Below the pieces are notes generated by a model. It worked only from the letters and a program-made list of their open reading frames with translations, was not told the origin of the DNA and did no database searches. A DNA stretch of 17,794 nt from Myxococcales bacterium (lineage in GTDB: Bacteria > Myxococcota > Bradymonadia > UBA7976 > UBA1532). The DNA lies in assembly GCA_020430675.1 (NCBI GenBank), contig JAGQJJ010000011.1:1-17794 (forward strand), read 5' to 3'. The position numbers and the translations under genes were made by a program. Of the stretch, positions 8,457-16,085 are shown in pieces; position 1 is the first letter of the stretch; each line of letters starts with the position of its first letter.

Positions 8457-9218
8457 TCAACTTTCCGATCGACGGCGCGGCAGCTTCCTGACGGCGGGCA
8501 CAAAAACATCGGCCAGGGGCGCGTCGATCTTCAAGTGGGCCCAGTCGTCGATCGGGGTCGGGCCCAGGGTGGCGATGACCAGCTTCGCGCCCGCGCGGCG
8601 GGCCATGCGTGGCAGATCGGCGGCCGGGTGCACCACCAGGCTGCTGCCGAGCACGAGGCACAGGTCGCAGCTGAGCGCGAGGCGCTCGGCGCGGCGCAGC
8701 GCGTCGACGGGCAGCATGTCTTCGAACAGGACCAGCTCGGGGCGAATGATGCCGCCGCATTTGCGGCAGCTCGGCGCGGCCTCGCCGCCGCGCACGCGGG
8801 CGACCACCTCAGCGGTCGGCAGCCGATCGCCGCAACCGAGGCAGTGGCACATCAGGTGGTTGGCGTGCAGCTCGATCACCTCGGTCGAGCCCGCCGCTTG
8901 ATGCAGCCCGTCGATGTTCTGCGTGACCACGCCGCCCACCTGGCCGCGCTGGTCAAGCGCGACGACCGCGTGATGCACCGCGTTGGGCTTCGGGTCGCCC
9001 AGGCTGTCGGCCAGGCTGCGCATCGCACGCCAGAACTCGGCCCGCCGCGCCGGCGAGCCCTCGGCGCCCGACCGGCTGAGCGTCATCGGGTCGATGCGAT
9101 CCCAGATGCCGCCGGGCGTCCGGAAGTCGGGGATGCCCGAGTCGACGCTGACCCCGGCGCCGGTGAAGACCATCATCCGCTCGGCCGCGGCCAGCAGCGG
9201 CACCAGCTTCTTGATCAT
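8457..9218 (-). CDS. Sirtuin (Sir2-family NAD-dependent protein deacylase)
   Basis: This 253-aa cytoplasmic enzyme removes acyl groups from lysines using NAD+. G-A-G-V-S-V-D-S-G-I-P-D-F-R spans 20-33 and T-Q-N-I-D-G-L-H spans 99-106. The catalytic His118 is in E-L-H-A-N, Zn-binding cysteines are 126/129 and 151/154, and G-S-S-L-V-V-H-P-A is at 191-199. Two departures from the usual motifs are E-L-H-A instead of E-L-H-G, and F-E-D where F-G-E is usual after R-P. All catalytic and zinc residues remain, so it should be active. ATG 9218 is preceded by GAGGAG; an in-frame GTG at 9233 lies in the ribosome site and is less likely. It starts 4 bases after the stop of the permease gene and is the third gene of the SDR-permease-sirtuin unit. 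Confidence 0.92.
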   Translation of the reverse strand: MIKKLVPLLAAAERMMVFTGAGVSVDSGIPDFRTPGGIWDRIDPMTLSRSGAEGSPARRAEFWRAMRSLADSLGDPKPNAVHHAVVALDQRGQVGGVVTQNIDGLHQAAGSTEVIELHANHLMCHCLGCGDRLPTAEVVARVRGGEAAPSCRKCGGIIRPELVLFEDMLPVDALRRAERLALSCDLCLVLGSSLVVHPAADLPRMARRAGAKLVIATLGPTPIDDWAHLKIDAPLADVFVPAVRKLPRRRSES

Positions 9219-9222
9219 GCCG

Positions 9223-10953
9223 TTACTCCTCACGGTGCCGCAGCGCGTGCGCGCCGAGCTTCAGCGGCAGCTTCCAGGCGGCCACGGTCAACGCGATCGC
9301 GCCAAGGGCCATCAGCGTCAGCCGCACCTGACGCCCCGTCGACGGCGCGTAGCCCGTCTCGATCAGATATTGCAGCGCAGCGAGCGGAAAGCCGGTCAGC
9401 ACCAGCATCACCACGAGATAGCTGAGCGCCAGCAGCATATAGGTCACGCCGCCCGCGCCGCTGGCGATGCGCGCCGGGTTGTCGAGGTGAAACCGCGGCC
9501 ACAGCGCGCCGAGGCCGACGCCCATGCCGGTGAGGCCCACGGTCATCAGCGCCGACAGCGCCACCGAGACGGCGATCATCCACTCCGGCAACCCGACGAT
9601 CAGATCGCTGGCCACCGTCAGCGCCAGCGCCAGCCCCTGCAGCGGCCACAGGCCCCACGCCATCTTGGCCCGCAACAGGTGCTCGGCGGTGATCGGCGCC
9701 ACGCGCACCGCCCAGAAGGCGCGGCCCTCCAGGCTGACCGCGGGGTACAAAAAGCGCACCGCGATGGTCGTCACCACCAGCCCGCTCAACGCCAGATTGA
9801 CGAACAAGAGACCCATCGGCCCGATGACGCCCGTCTCTTCAAGCGTGCGGAAGTATTTGAAATTGAACAGATAAACCACAACCAGTGCCGCGACGAGCAA
9901 GAGCTGCGTCCACTGCCCGGTGGTGCGGAAGAAGACCCGGGAGTCGCGATCGAGCAGCGCGCGCACCGGTGTGCCCGTCCACCGGGCGGGGCGACGGCCC
10001 AGCCAGCCGCCCAGGAGCCGCGCCAGCAGGCCCTCGCCCTCGACGCGGCCCTCCTGCGCGATCAGAAAGCTGCGCAGCCAGGTCGCGCGGGCCAGCCAGG
10101 CGGCCAGCACGCACGCCGCCGTCGCGCCCAGATAGAGCAGCGCCACCGGCTCGGCTGCCGCCGCCCACTCGCCACGCAGCAACGCAAACAGCGCGTCGAC
10201 GACCCAGCCCGTCGGCGTGCCGGCGTTCTCCGAGGCCCGCAGATCGCCCACCAGCGCCACCAGATCGCCGAAGCCTTCGGGCCGCAAGAACCGCTCAGGC
10301 TCAGCGAAGCGGAACGCGATGTAGACCACCAGGAAGCCGAGCATCGCCAGCACGATGAGCACGTCGTGCGTGCGCTGTGCGGGCAGCCATCGCGCCAGGG
10401 CCAGCGTCAGCGCGGTGCCGACCGCGGCGCACATCACGGTCAGCGGCAGCACCAGCAACGGGAGCGCGATGTAGACCGCCGGCCCGGCCCCCAGCACCGG
10501 CCCGCAGCCGGCCAGGATGGGCAGCGCAAAGACCAGCATCATCCACGAAGCCTGCGCCCAGTTGTCGACCAGCCGCGCCAGGTAGAGGCGGCCAGTCGGC
10601 ACCGGCCCGGCCATGAGCAGCGGCAGGTCGAGCGATAGAAAGCAGGTGGTGAAGCCGGTGATCACATTGCTGAAAATCAGCAGGCCGGTGAAAAACAGCA
10701 GCACGATGTCGAGCACGCGGCGGATGAGCAGCTCGGCGAGGAACTCCACCTCCAGGAAGCGCTCGAACAGCCACTGCGCGCCGGTGAACGCGCCGGCCAT
10801 GAACGCCAACCCCAGCACGCCGAGGAAGAACAGGCGCACGCCGGCACGCCCGTCGCGGCTGCGCGCGCCGTTGCGCAGCCCGCGCCACCGGGGCCACAAG
10901 AGCCAGGCGACCTGACGCACGGCGCCGGCCTGCGCCGGAAGCGGCGCGCTCAT
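9223..10953 (-). CDS. ABC exporter membrane subunit (PF16949-like), no ATPase nearby
   Basis: This 576-aa polytopic protein has about 12 hydrophobic helices in two halves with a central soluble loop. It carries the marks I associate with the PF16949 (ABC_tran_2) membrane proteins: S-L-D-L-P-L-L-M-A-G-P-V-P followed by L-A-R-L-V in the first half, L-L-D-R-D-S-R-V-F-F-R-T-T-G-Q-W-T-Q-L-L after the central loop, and S-L-E-G-R-A-F-W-A-V-R-V-A-P-I in the second. Such proteins normally work with a separate ABC ATPase; none is encoded in this window. ATG 10953 overlaps the TGA of the SDR gene by one base (TGATG), and the sirtuin begins 4 bases after its TAA, so all three are probably co-translated. 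The substrate is unknown. Confidence 0.85.
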   Translation of the reverse strand: MSAPLPAQAGAVRQVAWLLWPRWRGLRNGARSRDGRAGVRLFFLGVLGLAFMAGAFTGAQWLFERFLEVEFLAELLIRRVLDIVLLFFTGLLIFSNVITGFTTCFLSLDLPLLMAGPVPTGRLYLARLVDNWAQASWMMLVFALPILAGCGPVLGAGPAVYIALPLLVLPLTVMCAAVGTALTLALARWLPAQRTHDVLIVLAMLGFLVVYIAFRFAEPERFLRPEGFGDLVALVGDLRASENAGTPTGWVVDALFALLRGEWAAAAEPVALLYLGATAACVLAAWLARATWLRSFLIAQEGRVEGEGLLARLLGGWLGRRPARWTGTPVRALLDRDSRVFFRTTGQWTQLLLVAALVVVYLFNFKYFRTLEETGVIGPMGLLFVNLALSGLVVTTIAVRFLYPAVSLEGRAFWAVRVAPITAEHLLRAKMAWGLWPLQGLALALTVASDLIVGLPEWMIAVSVALSALMTVGLTGMGVGLGALWPRFHLDNPARIASGAGGVTYMLLALSYLVVMLVLTGFPLAALQYLIETGYAPSTGRQVRLTLMALGAIALTVAAWKLPLKLGAHALRHREE

Positions 10954-11720
10954 CAGATGCTGGTGAAGCCGCCGTCGGCCGTGAAGACCTGCCCGGTGGT
11001 ATAGCTCGACTCATCGGAGGCGAGGTGCACGAGCAGGCCGGCGATCTCTTCGGGCGCGCCCACCCGGCCGAGCGGGGCGCGGTCGGTATAACGGCGCAGA
11101 ATGTCAGGGGTTCCGGTCAGCACCGAGGCGAAGCGCGTCTCGATCAGGCCGGGCGCGACGGCGTTGACGCGGATGCCCATGCTGCCCATCTCGAAGGCCA
11201 GCGTGCGCGTCATCGAGATCAGCGCCGCTTTGGTCATGCCATAGACGCCCTGAAACGGCGCGGCGCGAAAGCCCTGAATGCTGGCGACGTTGACGATCGA
11301 GCCCGGCGCCTTGCGCGCGACGAGGCGGTCGATCACCAGCCGCGCGGCCATGAAGGGGCCCTTGACGTTGACCTCGAAGGTCTTCTCCCAGGCGTTGTCG
11401 GGCGTGCGGATCAGCGGCCCGAAGTAGGGATTGGTCGCGGCGTTGTTGATCAGCGCGTCGATGGGGCCCAGTTCGCCTTCGATCTTTGCGACCGCCTCGG
11501 CCAGCGCCTCGGCCTGGCCGACATGGCAGGCCACCGGCAGCACGCGCGCGCCGGGCACCGCGGCTTGGATGCGCGCGGCGGCTTCGACCAGCGGGCCGTC
11601 CTTGCGCGACGAGATGGCCACCGCGCCGCCGGCCCGGGCGCAGGCCAGCGCCGCCGCTTCGCCGATGCCCCGGCTGCCGCCGGTCAGCCACACCACCTTG
11701 CCTGCGAGTCGATCGTCCAT
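10953..11720 (-). CDS. Short-chain dehydrogenase/reductase (classical SDR)
   Basis: This 255-aa soluble oxidoreductase shows all classical SDR motifs: T-G-G-S-R-G-I-G at 13-20 (nucleotide binding), N-N-A-A at 92-95, N119, the catalytic Ser147, Tyr160 and Lys164, and a D-G-G-F end. Arg39 after strand beta2 (I-S-S-R-K) favours NADP(H). [10 protein letters not shown] resembles the DHRS4-like group of carbonyl/alcohol reductases; the substrate is not predictable. ATG 11720 gives the normal N-terminus ([14 protein letters not shown]), with GGAG about 9 bases upstream; the upstream open frame lacks SDR character. It is the first gene of the unit with the permease and sirtuin and diverges from the transaldolase gene across 130 bp. 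Confidence 0.93.
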   Translation of the reverse strand: MDDRLAGKVVWLTGGSRGIGEAAALACARAGGAVAISSRKDGPLVEAAARIQAAVPGARVLPVACHVGQAEALAEAVAKIEGELGPIDALINNAATNPYFGPLIRTPDNAWEKTFEVNVKGPFMAARLVIDRLVARKAPGSIVNVASIQGFRAAPFQGVYGMTKAALISMTRTLAFEMGSMGIRVNAVAPGLIETRFASVLTGTPDILRRYTDRAPLGRVGAPEEIAGLLVHLASDESSYTTGQVFTADGGFTSI

Positions 11721-11818
11721 TGTTGCGCTCCGCGCCGTACGGGTTGTTCCGGCCACTGTGCAGCAGCGCCGCGCACCCGGCAAGGACGGTGAGGCTTTCG
11801 TCAGGCCGCGGGCATCGG

Positions 11819-11824
11819 TAGGAT
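11819..11824 (+). promoter_or_regulatory. Candidate -10 box (TAGGAT) for the transaldolase gene
   Basis: TAGGAT followed by GCGCG lies 26 bases before the GTG start at 11851, with TGGAGG as ribosome site in the leader (about 11840-11845). No strong -35 is visible. The spacing matches the boxes at 701, 17255 and, on the minus strand, 16033. Confidence 0.45.
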
Positions 11825-11850
11825 GCGCGACCGATCATCTGGAGGCTGCC

Positions 11851-12495
11851 GTGAAGTTCTTCATCGACACTGCAAACATCGACGAGATCCGCGAGGCGCA
11901 GTCCATGGGGCTGCTCGACGGGGTGACGACCAACCCCTCGCTCATCGCGCGCACCGGCCGCAAGTTCAACGAGGTCATCACCGAGATCTGCGAGCTGGTC
12001 GATGGCCCGATCTCGGCCGAGGTGGTCAGCACCGACTTCGAGGGCATCCGCCGCGAGGCGCGCGAGCTGTCGCGCCTGCACGAGAACATCGTCGTCAAGA
12101 TCCCGCTCATCCCCGAGGGGCTCAAGGCGGTCGCGTGGTGCGCCGAGCAGGGCATCAGCACCAACGTCACCCTGTGCTTCTCGCCGCTACAGGCGCTGCT
12201 GGCCGCCAAGGCCGGCGCCGATTACATCAGCCCGTTTGTCGGCCGCCTCGATGACATCGCGCACGATGGCATGGAGCTGGCCCGCCAGATCATCGAGATC
12301 TACGACGCCTACGACTACGAGACCGAGGTGCTGGTCGCCAGCATCCGCCACCCGCTGCATGTGCTCGAAGCGGCCAAGATGGGCGCCGACGTGGTCACCG
12401 TGCCCTTCGACGTGCTCAAGAAGCTGGCCCACCACCCACTGACCGACATCGGCCTCGCGCGCTTCCTCGCCGACTGGGAGAAGGTGCCGAAGTAA
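11851..12495 (+). CDS. tal: Transaldolase, TalC/FSA-type small family
   Basis: This 214-aa TIM-barrel aldolase covers the full length of the TalC/fructose-6-phosphate aldolase family. F-I-D-T-A-N starts strand 1, G-V-T-T-N-P-S is at 24-30, the Schiff-base Lys83 is in V-V-K-I-P-L, T-N-V-T-L is at 104-108 and G-A-D-Y-I-S-P-F at 122-129. Compared with E. coli FsaA from memory, its Gln59 and Tyr131, which favour aldolase activity, are replaced by Glu57 and Phe129. These are transaldolase-type residues, so transfer of dihydroxyacetone between sugar phosphates in the pentose phosphate pathway is the better call. GTG 11851 follows GGAGG; the longer upstream frame has no family similarity. Its TAA abuts the stop codon of the convergent FAD-subunit gene. 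Confidence 0.92.
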   Translation: MKFFIDTANIDEIREAQSMGLLDGVTTNPSLIARTGRKFNEVITEICELVDGPISAEVVSTDFEGIRREARELSRLHENIVVKIPLIPEGLKAVAWCAEQGISTNVTLCFSPLQALLAAKAGADYISPFVGRLDDIAHDGMELARQIIEIYDAYDYETEVLVASIRHPLHVLEAAKMGADVVTVPFDVLKKLAHHPLTDIGLARFLADWEKVPK

Positions 12496-13344
12496 TCAGG
12501 CGCCTTCAGCGAGGCTCGCGAGCCAGCTTCGCAGCACGCGGCGGGCGACGCTCAGGCGGTACTCGGCGGTGCTGCGCACGTCATCGATCGGCTGAATGTC
12601 GGCGCTGACCGCGTCGGCGGCGGCCACATCGACCGGCTTGCCGAGCAGCGCCTTCTCGACCGCGCGGGCCCGCACCGGCACGGGGGCCACGCTGCCAAAC
12701 GCCACCCGCGCGTCGGTCACCACGCCGCCTTCGATGCGCAAGCGCCCGCCCAGGATCACCTTGCTGATCGCCTGCGCCAGCCGGGTGCCCACCTTGCGGA
12801 AATGCGTGTGGTCGGCCGCATGCGGGGTGGGCAGGTGCACCGCGGTGATCAGCTCATCGGGCGCCAGGGCCAGCTTGCGATACCCGGTGTAAAGCCCGTC
12901 GAAAGGCACGCGCCGCGCACCGCGAAGGCTCTGCACCTCAACCTCGGCGTCGAGCGCGAGCAGCACCGGCAGGGTGTCGCCGGCCGGGCTGGCGTTGGCG
13001 ATGTTGCCACCCAGCGTGCCGCGGTTCTGAATCTGCAACGCGCCCACCGTGCGCGCCGCTTCGACCAGCGCCGGCGCCGCCGCTTGCACCCGTTTGTCGT
13101 GGATGAGCGTGGTGTAGGTGCAAAGCGCGCCGAGGCGCAGGCCGCCGGGCGTGGTGGCGATGGCGTCGAGGCCGGGCAGGCCCCAAAGGTTCAAAAACGC
13201 CGCCGGCGCAATGGCGCCCGCTTCGAGGAAGACCATCACATCGGTGCCGCCGGCCAATGGCATGGCATCGGGGTGCTGCGCGCGCAGGCGCAGCGCCTCG
13301 TCAAGCGTGGCCGGGCACAAGACCTTCGCCGGGCTGGTGAGCAT
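12496..13344 (-). CDS. FAD-binding subunit of a molybdenum hydroxylase (XDH/CoxM type)
   Basis: This 282-aa medium subunit carries electrons from the 2Fe-2S clusters to FAD. The FAD-binding loops are A-G-G-T-D-V-M-V at 31-38 and T-L-G-G-N-I-A-N-A-S-P-A-G-D at 110-123. Q-P-I-D-D-V-R-S-T-A-E-Y-R near the C-terminus is typical of xanthine dehydrogenase family medium subunits. No inserted 4Fe-4S loop of the 4-hydroxybenzoyl-CoA reductase type was seen. ATG 13344 overlaps the stop of the 2Fe-2S gene (TGATG) and has AAGGAGGG just upstream. It is the last gene of the three-gene operon, and its stop codon touches that of the transaldolase gene. Confidence 0.92.
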   Translation of the reverse strand: MLTSPAKVLCPATLDEALRLRAQHPDAMPLAGGTDVMVFLEAGAIAPAAFLNLWGLPGLDAIATTPGGLRLGALCTYTTLIHDKRVQAAAPALVEAARTVGALQIQNRGTLGGNIANASPAGDTLPVLLALDAEVEVQSLRGARRVPFDGLYTGYRKLALAPDELITAVHLPTPHAADHTHFRKVGTRLAQAISKVILGGRLRIEGGVVTDARVAFGSVAPVPVRARAVEKALLGKPVDVAAADAVSADIQPIDDVRSTAEYRLSVARRVLRSWLASLAEGA

Positions 13345-13814
13345 CACGCGCCCTCCTTGGCGTAGGCGGCGACCACCGCGTCGACGATCTTCTGGTAGCC
13401 CGTGCAGCGGCACAGATTGCCGGCCAGCGCCTCGCGCACCTCGGCGGCGTCGGGCGTGGCGTTGCGATCGAGCAGCTCGGCGGCGGCGACCAGGAAGCCG
13501 GGCGTGCAGATGCCGCATTGCGCGCCGCCGTGATCGAGGAAGGCCTGCTGCACCGGATGCAGCCGCCCGTCCTTCGCCAGCCCCTCGACCGTCTGCACGC
13601 GCGCCCCGCGCACCTGAACCACCGGCACGAGGCAGCTATTGACCGCCCGCCCGTCGATCAGCACCGTGCACGCGCCGCACTCGCCCTCGCCGCAGCCCTC
13701 TTTGGTGCCCGTCGCGCGCACGTCCTCGCGCAGCACGTCGAGCAGCCGCGCCATCGGCGGCACCTCGACCTCAACCGGCGCGCCGTTGAGCGCAAAGGCA
13801 ATCCGCGTCTTCAT
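13344..13814 (-). CDS. 2Fe-2S subunit of a molybdenum hydroxylase (XDH/CoxS type)
   Basis: This 156-aa small subunit has eight cysteines in the exact family pattern. The plant-ferredoxin-type cluster uses Cys41, 46 and 49 (C-G-E-G-E-C-G-A-C) and Cys61. The four-helix cluster uses Cys100 and 103 (Q-C-G-I-C-T-P-G-F) and Cys135 and 137 (L-C-R-C-T-G-Y). Gln99, before Cys100, is the residue that contacts the molybdopterin cofactor in solved family structures. ATG 13814 overlaps the stop of the Mo-subunit gene by 4 bases (ATGA), with GGAGG upstream inside that gene. A longer open frame upstream lies within the Mo-subunit gene and is rejected as coding. It relays electrons from the Mo centre to FAD and is cytoplasmic, with no Tat signal. 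Confidence 0.95.
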   Translation of the reverse strand: MKTRIAFALNGAPVEVEVPPMARLLDVLREDVRATGTKEGCGEGECGACTVLIDGRAVNSCLVPVVQVRGARVQTVEGLAKDGRLHPVQQAFLDHGGAQCGICTPGFLVAAAELLDRNATPDAAEVREALAGNLCRCTGYQKIVDAVVAAYAKEGA

Positions 13815-16006
13815 CGCGCCGCCTCCAGGGCCGCGAGCACCCGCTCGGGCGTCATCGGCAAGCGGTCGAGCACCACGCCGCACGCCTGCTCGATGGCCTG
13901 CGCCACCGCGCCTGCGGGCACGTCATGGGGGATCTCGCCGATGCCCTTGGCCCCGAACGGGCCGTCCTTGAAAGGCCGCTCGACCAGCACCGTGACCATC
14001 TCGGGCGCGTCGAGGGCGGTGGGGATGATGTAGTTCGTCAGCCGGTCATTGCGCATCTGGCGGTGCGCGTCGAGCACCACCTCTTCGCACGTCGCATAGC
14101 CCAGCCCTTGCAGCGCGCCGCCTTCGAGCTGCCCGCTGGCCAGCACCGGGTTGAGCGCCTTGCCCACGTCGGTCGCCTGCACCAGCCGGCGGTGGCGCAC
14201 TTCGCCGGTGTCGAGGTCGACGTCCACGTCAACCACCATGCACGACCAGCCATAGGTCGGATAGGCGTCGCCTTGATAGGTCCTGGCGTCCCAGACCGCG
14301 CCCTGATCCTCATACTCGGCGCGCACCCGCAGCGGCGTCGTCTGTTTGCGGCGGGCGAGGGCGGCGTCGAAGTCGAGCGTGGCATCGCCCACCTCTTCCC
14401 GCAGCGCCGCCAGCAGCTTCTCGGCGCCGCGCTGCACCACCCGGCCGACCACCATCGCGGTGCGGCTGGCCACCGTCGGGCCGCTGTCGGGCACCGCCGC
14501 GGTGTCATGCGGCGCGTTGCGCACGCGGCTGACATCGATGCCCAGCGTCTGGGCCACGATCGACGGGAAGATGGTGTCAGTGCCCTGGCCGATATCGGTG
14601 CTCGCGGTATAGATGACCACTTGGTCACCCTCAAGCGCCACGTCGGCCTTGCCCTTGAGCGCCGCTTCGCCGTTGCCGGTGAAGCCGCAGCCATGCCAGG
14701 CGATGGCCACGCCGCGGCCGGAAGCACGTCGGGCGGCCCCCTGACCGGCGCCGGGGATCGCCGGCCCGCTCGACAACGGCGCCTCGGCGGCGGCCAGCGC
14801 CTTGTCGAGCACCTCGATCGCCGCCACGTCGAACAGGCGCTGCCCAGTCGGCGTGATATCGCCGTCGCGATACAGATTGGTGCGCCGCACCGTCACCGGA
14901 TCGAAGCCGAGCGTACGCGCGATGCGGTCCATTTGCCGCTCCGCAGCAAACATGACCTGCGGCGCACCGAAGCCGCGGAAGGCCCCGTTCGGGGGCGTAT
15001 TGGTGGCCACCATGCGCCCGCGCACGTGCACATGCGGGCAGGCATAGGGCCCCATCGCGTGCAGCACGCCGCGGCTGAGCACCACCGGCGAGAGGGTGTT
15101 ATAGGCGCCCCCATCGAACAGCACGTCGATCTCGGCGGCCAGCAGGCGCCCGGTCTCGGGGTCGACCGCCACCTTGTGATGAATGCGCGCCGGATGCCGC
15201 TTGGTGGTCGCCCGCAGATCCTCATCGCGGCGGTAGATCAGCTTCACCGGCCGCCCGGTCTTCATCGCCAGCACCGCGGCGTGGGCCGCGACCATCGAGG
15301 GGTACTCTTCCTTGCCCCCGAAGCCGCCGCCGGTCGCCGCCTGCACCACGTTGAGGCGGTCATGGCCCAGCACCCGCTTGAGCGCCTTGACCACGTAGTA
15401 CGGGCACTGCATCGAGCCGAAGATCGTCACCCCGCCATCGGGCCGCGGCTCGGCGATCATGCCCTGGGGTTCGATGTAGAGCTGCTCTTGCAGGCCGACG
15501 TGATAGGTGCCCTCGATGATCACCCCGCCGGCGGCGTCGACGCCCAGCGCGCCGTGGCGCAGGTCGATGCGGCTGAAGACGTTGTCATCGCCGAAGATGA
15601 CCAGCTTGTTGCCCTCGGACGCCTCGGGGTCGAACAGCGCCGGCAGCGGCTCGAAGACCACCTCCAGGTGCTTCGCCGCCGCCAGGGCCCGGTCGCGATC
15701 GGGCGCGGCGACCAGCGCCACCGGCTCGGTGACGTGCAGGAACTCGCCGTCGGCCAGCACCGGCTGATCATCGGTCATCAGCGCGATGACGTTCTCGCCG
15801 GGCACATCGGCCGCGGTGCAGACCACAATGTCGGTCCAATCAAACTTCGGGTCGCGCCGCAGCGCGATGATGCGCCCGCGCGCCGCCGGCGCCCGCACCG
15901 TGGCGCCATACCAGCAACCTTCGGGCCGCACGTCGTCGACATACAGCGCCTCGCCGCGCACCTTCGCCGGCCCGTCGGCGCGCACGATGCTTTCGCCGAT
16001 GATCAT
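13811..16006 (-). CDS. Molybdopterin-binding subunit of a xanthine dehydrogenase-family enzyme
   Basis: This 731-aa large subunit carries the Mo-molybdopterin active site. G-G-G-F-G-G-K-E is at 226-233 (Glu233 corresponds to bovine Glu802), A-F-R-G-F-G-A-P-Q at 342-350 (Arg344 corresponds to bovine Arg880), and D-I-G-Q-G-T-D at 471-477. The base Glu691 is in A-K-G-I-G-E-I-P. Retention of the Glu and Arg that position purines in xanthine dehydrogenase makes a purine or other N-heterocycle substrate plausible, but this is not certain. The gene order Mo, 2Fe-2S, FAD with overlapping junctions indicates one operon. ATG 16006 follows GGGAGGT; longer frames upstream cross the promoter and lack similarity. 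No xdhC-type maturation gene, Mo-cofactor gene or purine pathway gene is in the window. Confidence 0.93.
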   Translation of the reverse strand: MIIGESIVRADGPAKVRGEALYVDDVRPEGCWYGATVRAPAARGRIIALRRDPKFDWTDIVVCTAADVPGENVIALMTDDQPVLADGEFLHVTEPVALVAAPDRDRALAAAKHLEVVFEPLPALFDPEASEGNKLVIFGDDNVFSRIDLRHGALGVDAAGGVIIEGTYHVGLQEQLYIEPQGMIAEPRPDGGVTIFGSMQCPYYVVKALKRVLGHDRLNVVQAATGGGFGGKEEYPSMVAAHAAVLAMKTGRPVKLIYRRDEDLRATTKRHPARIHHKVAVDPETGRLLAAEIDVLFDGGAYNTLSPVVLSRGVLHAMGPYACPHVHVRGRMVATNTPPNGAFRGFGAPQVMFAAERQMDRIARTLGFDPVTVRRTNLYRDGDITPTGQRLFDVAAIEVLDKALAAAEAPLSSGPAIPGAGQGAARRASGRGVAIAWHGCGFTGNGEAALKGKADVALEGDQVVIYTASTDIGQGTDTIFPSIVAQTLGIDVSRVRNAPHDTAAVPDSGPTVASRTAMVVGRVVQRGAEKLLAALREEVGDATLDFDAALARRKQTTPLRVRAEYEDQGAVWDARTYQGDAYPTYGWSCMVVDVDVDLDTGEVRHRRLVQATDVGKALNPVLASGQLEGGALQGLGYATCEEVVLDAHRQMRNDRLTNYIIPTALDAPEMVTVLVERPFKDGPFGAKGIGEIPHDVPAGAVAQAIEQACGVVLDRLPMTPERVLAALEAAR

Positions 16007-16032
16007 CCGCACCTCCCGCGCATGGCGGCGCC

Positions 16033-16038
16033 ACTCTA
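16033..16038 (-). promoter_or_regulatory. Candidate -10 box (TAGAGT) for the molybdenum hydroxylase operon
   Basis: On the minus strand TAGAGT is followed by GGCGCCGCC and lies 26 bases before ATG 16006, with GGGAGGT in the leader. It sits in the 79-bp divergent region shared with the glycosyltransferase gene. No good -35 is seen at 16-18 bp. Confidence 0.45.
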
Positions 16039-16074
16039 CCCCGATTTGTGCTCGCGGGACACCCGCCACGCGGC

Positions 16075-16080
16075 CATGAT
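16075..16080 (+). promoter_or_regulatory. Possible -10 box (CATGAT) giving a leaderless glycosyltransferase mRNA
   Basis: CATGAT followed by GGCGC ends only five bases before ATG 16086, and no Shine-Dalgarno is present. If it is a -10, transcription would begin at about the A of the start codon. The box departs from TAnnnT at its first base, so this is a weak call. Confidence 0.25.
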
Positions 16081-16085
16081 GGCGC

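Noticed and set aside
8433..8460. Minus-strand TTGACC (8455-8460) as -35 for the GATAAT box
   Set aside because: The spacer would be 22 bp, and the hexamer overlaps the sirtuin stop codon.
7140..9425. 761-codon plus-strand frame across the lipoprotein, its promoter and the sirtuin
   Set aside because: It crosses two well-supported genes and their intergenic region and has shadow-like composition.
8983..10638. 551-codon plus-strand frame antisense to the sirtuin and permease
   Set aside because: It is Gln/Arg/His-rich low-complexity product spanning two real genes on the other strand.
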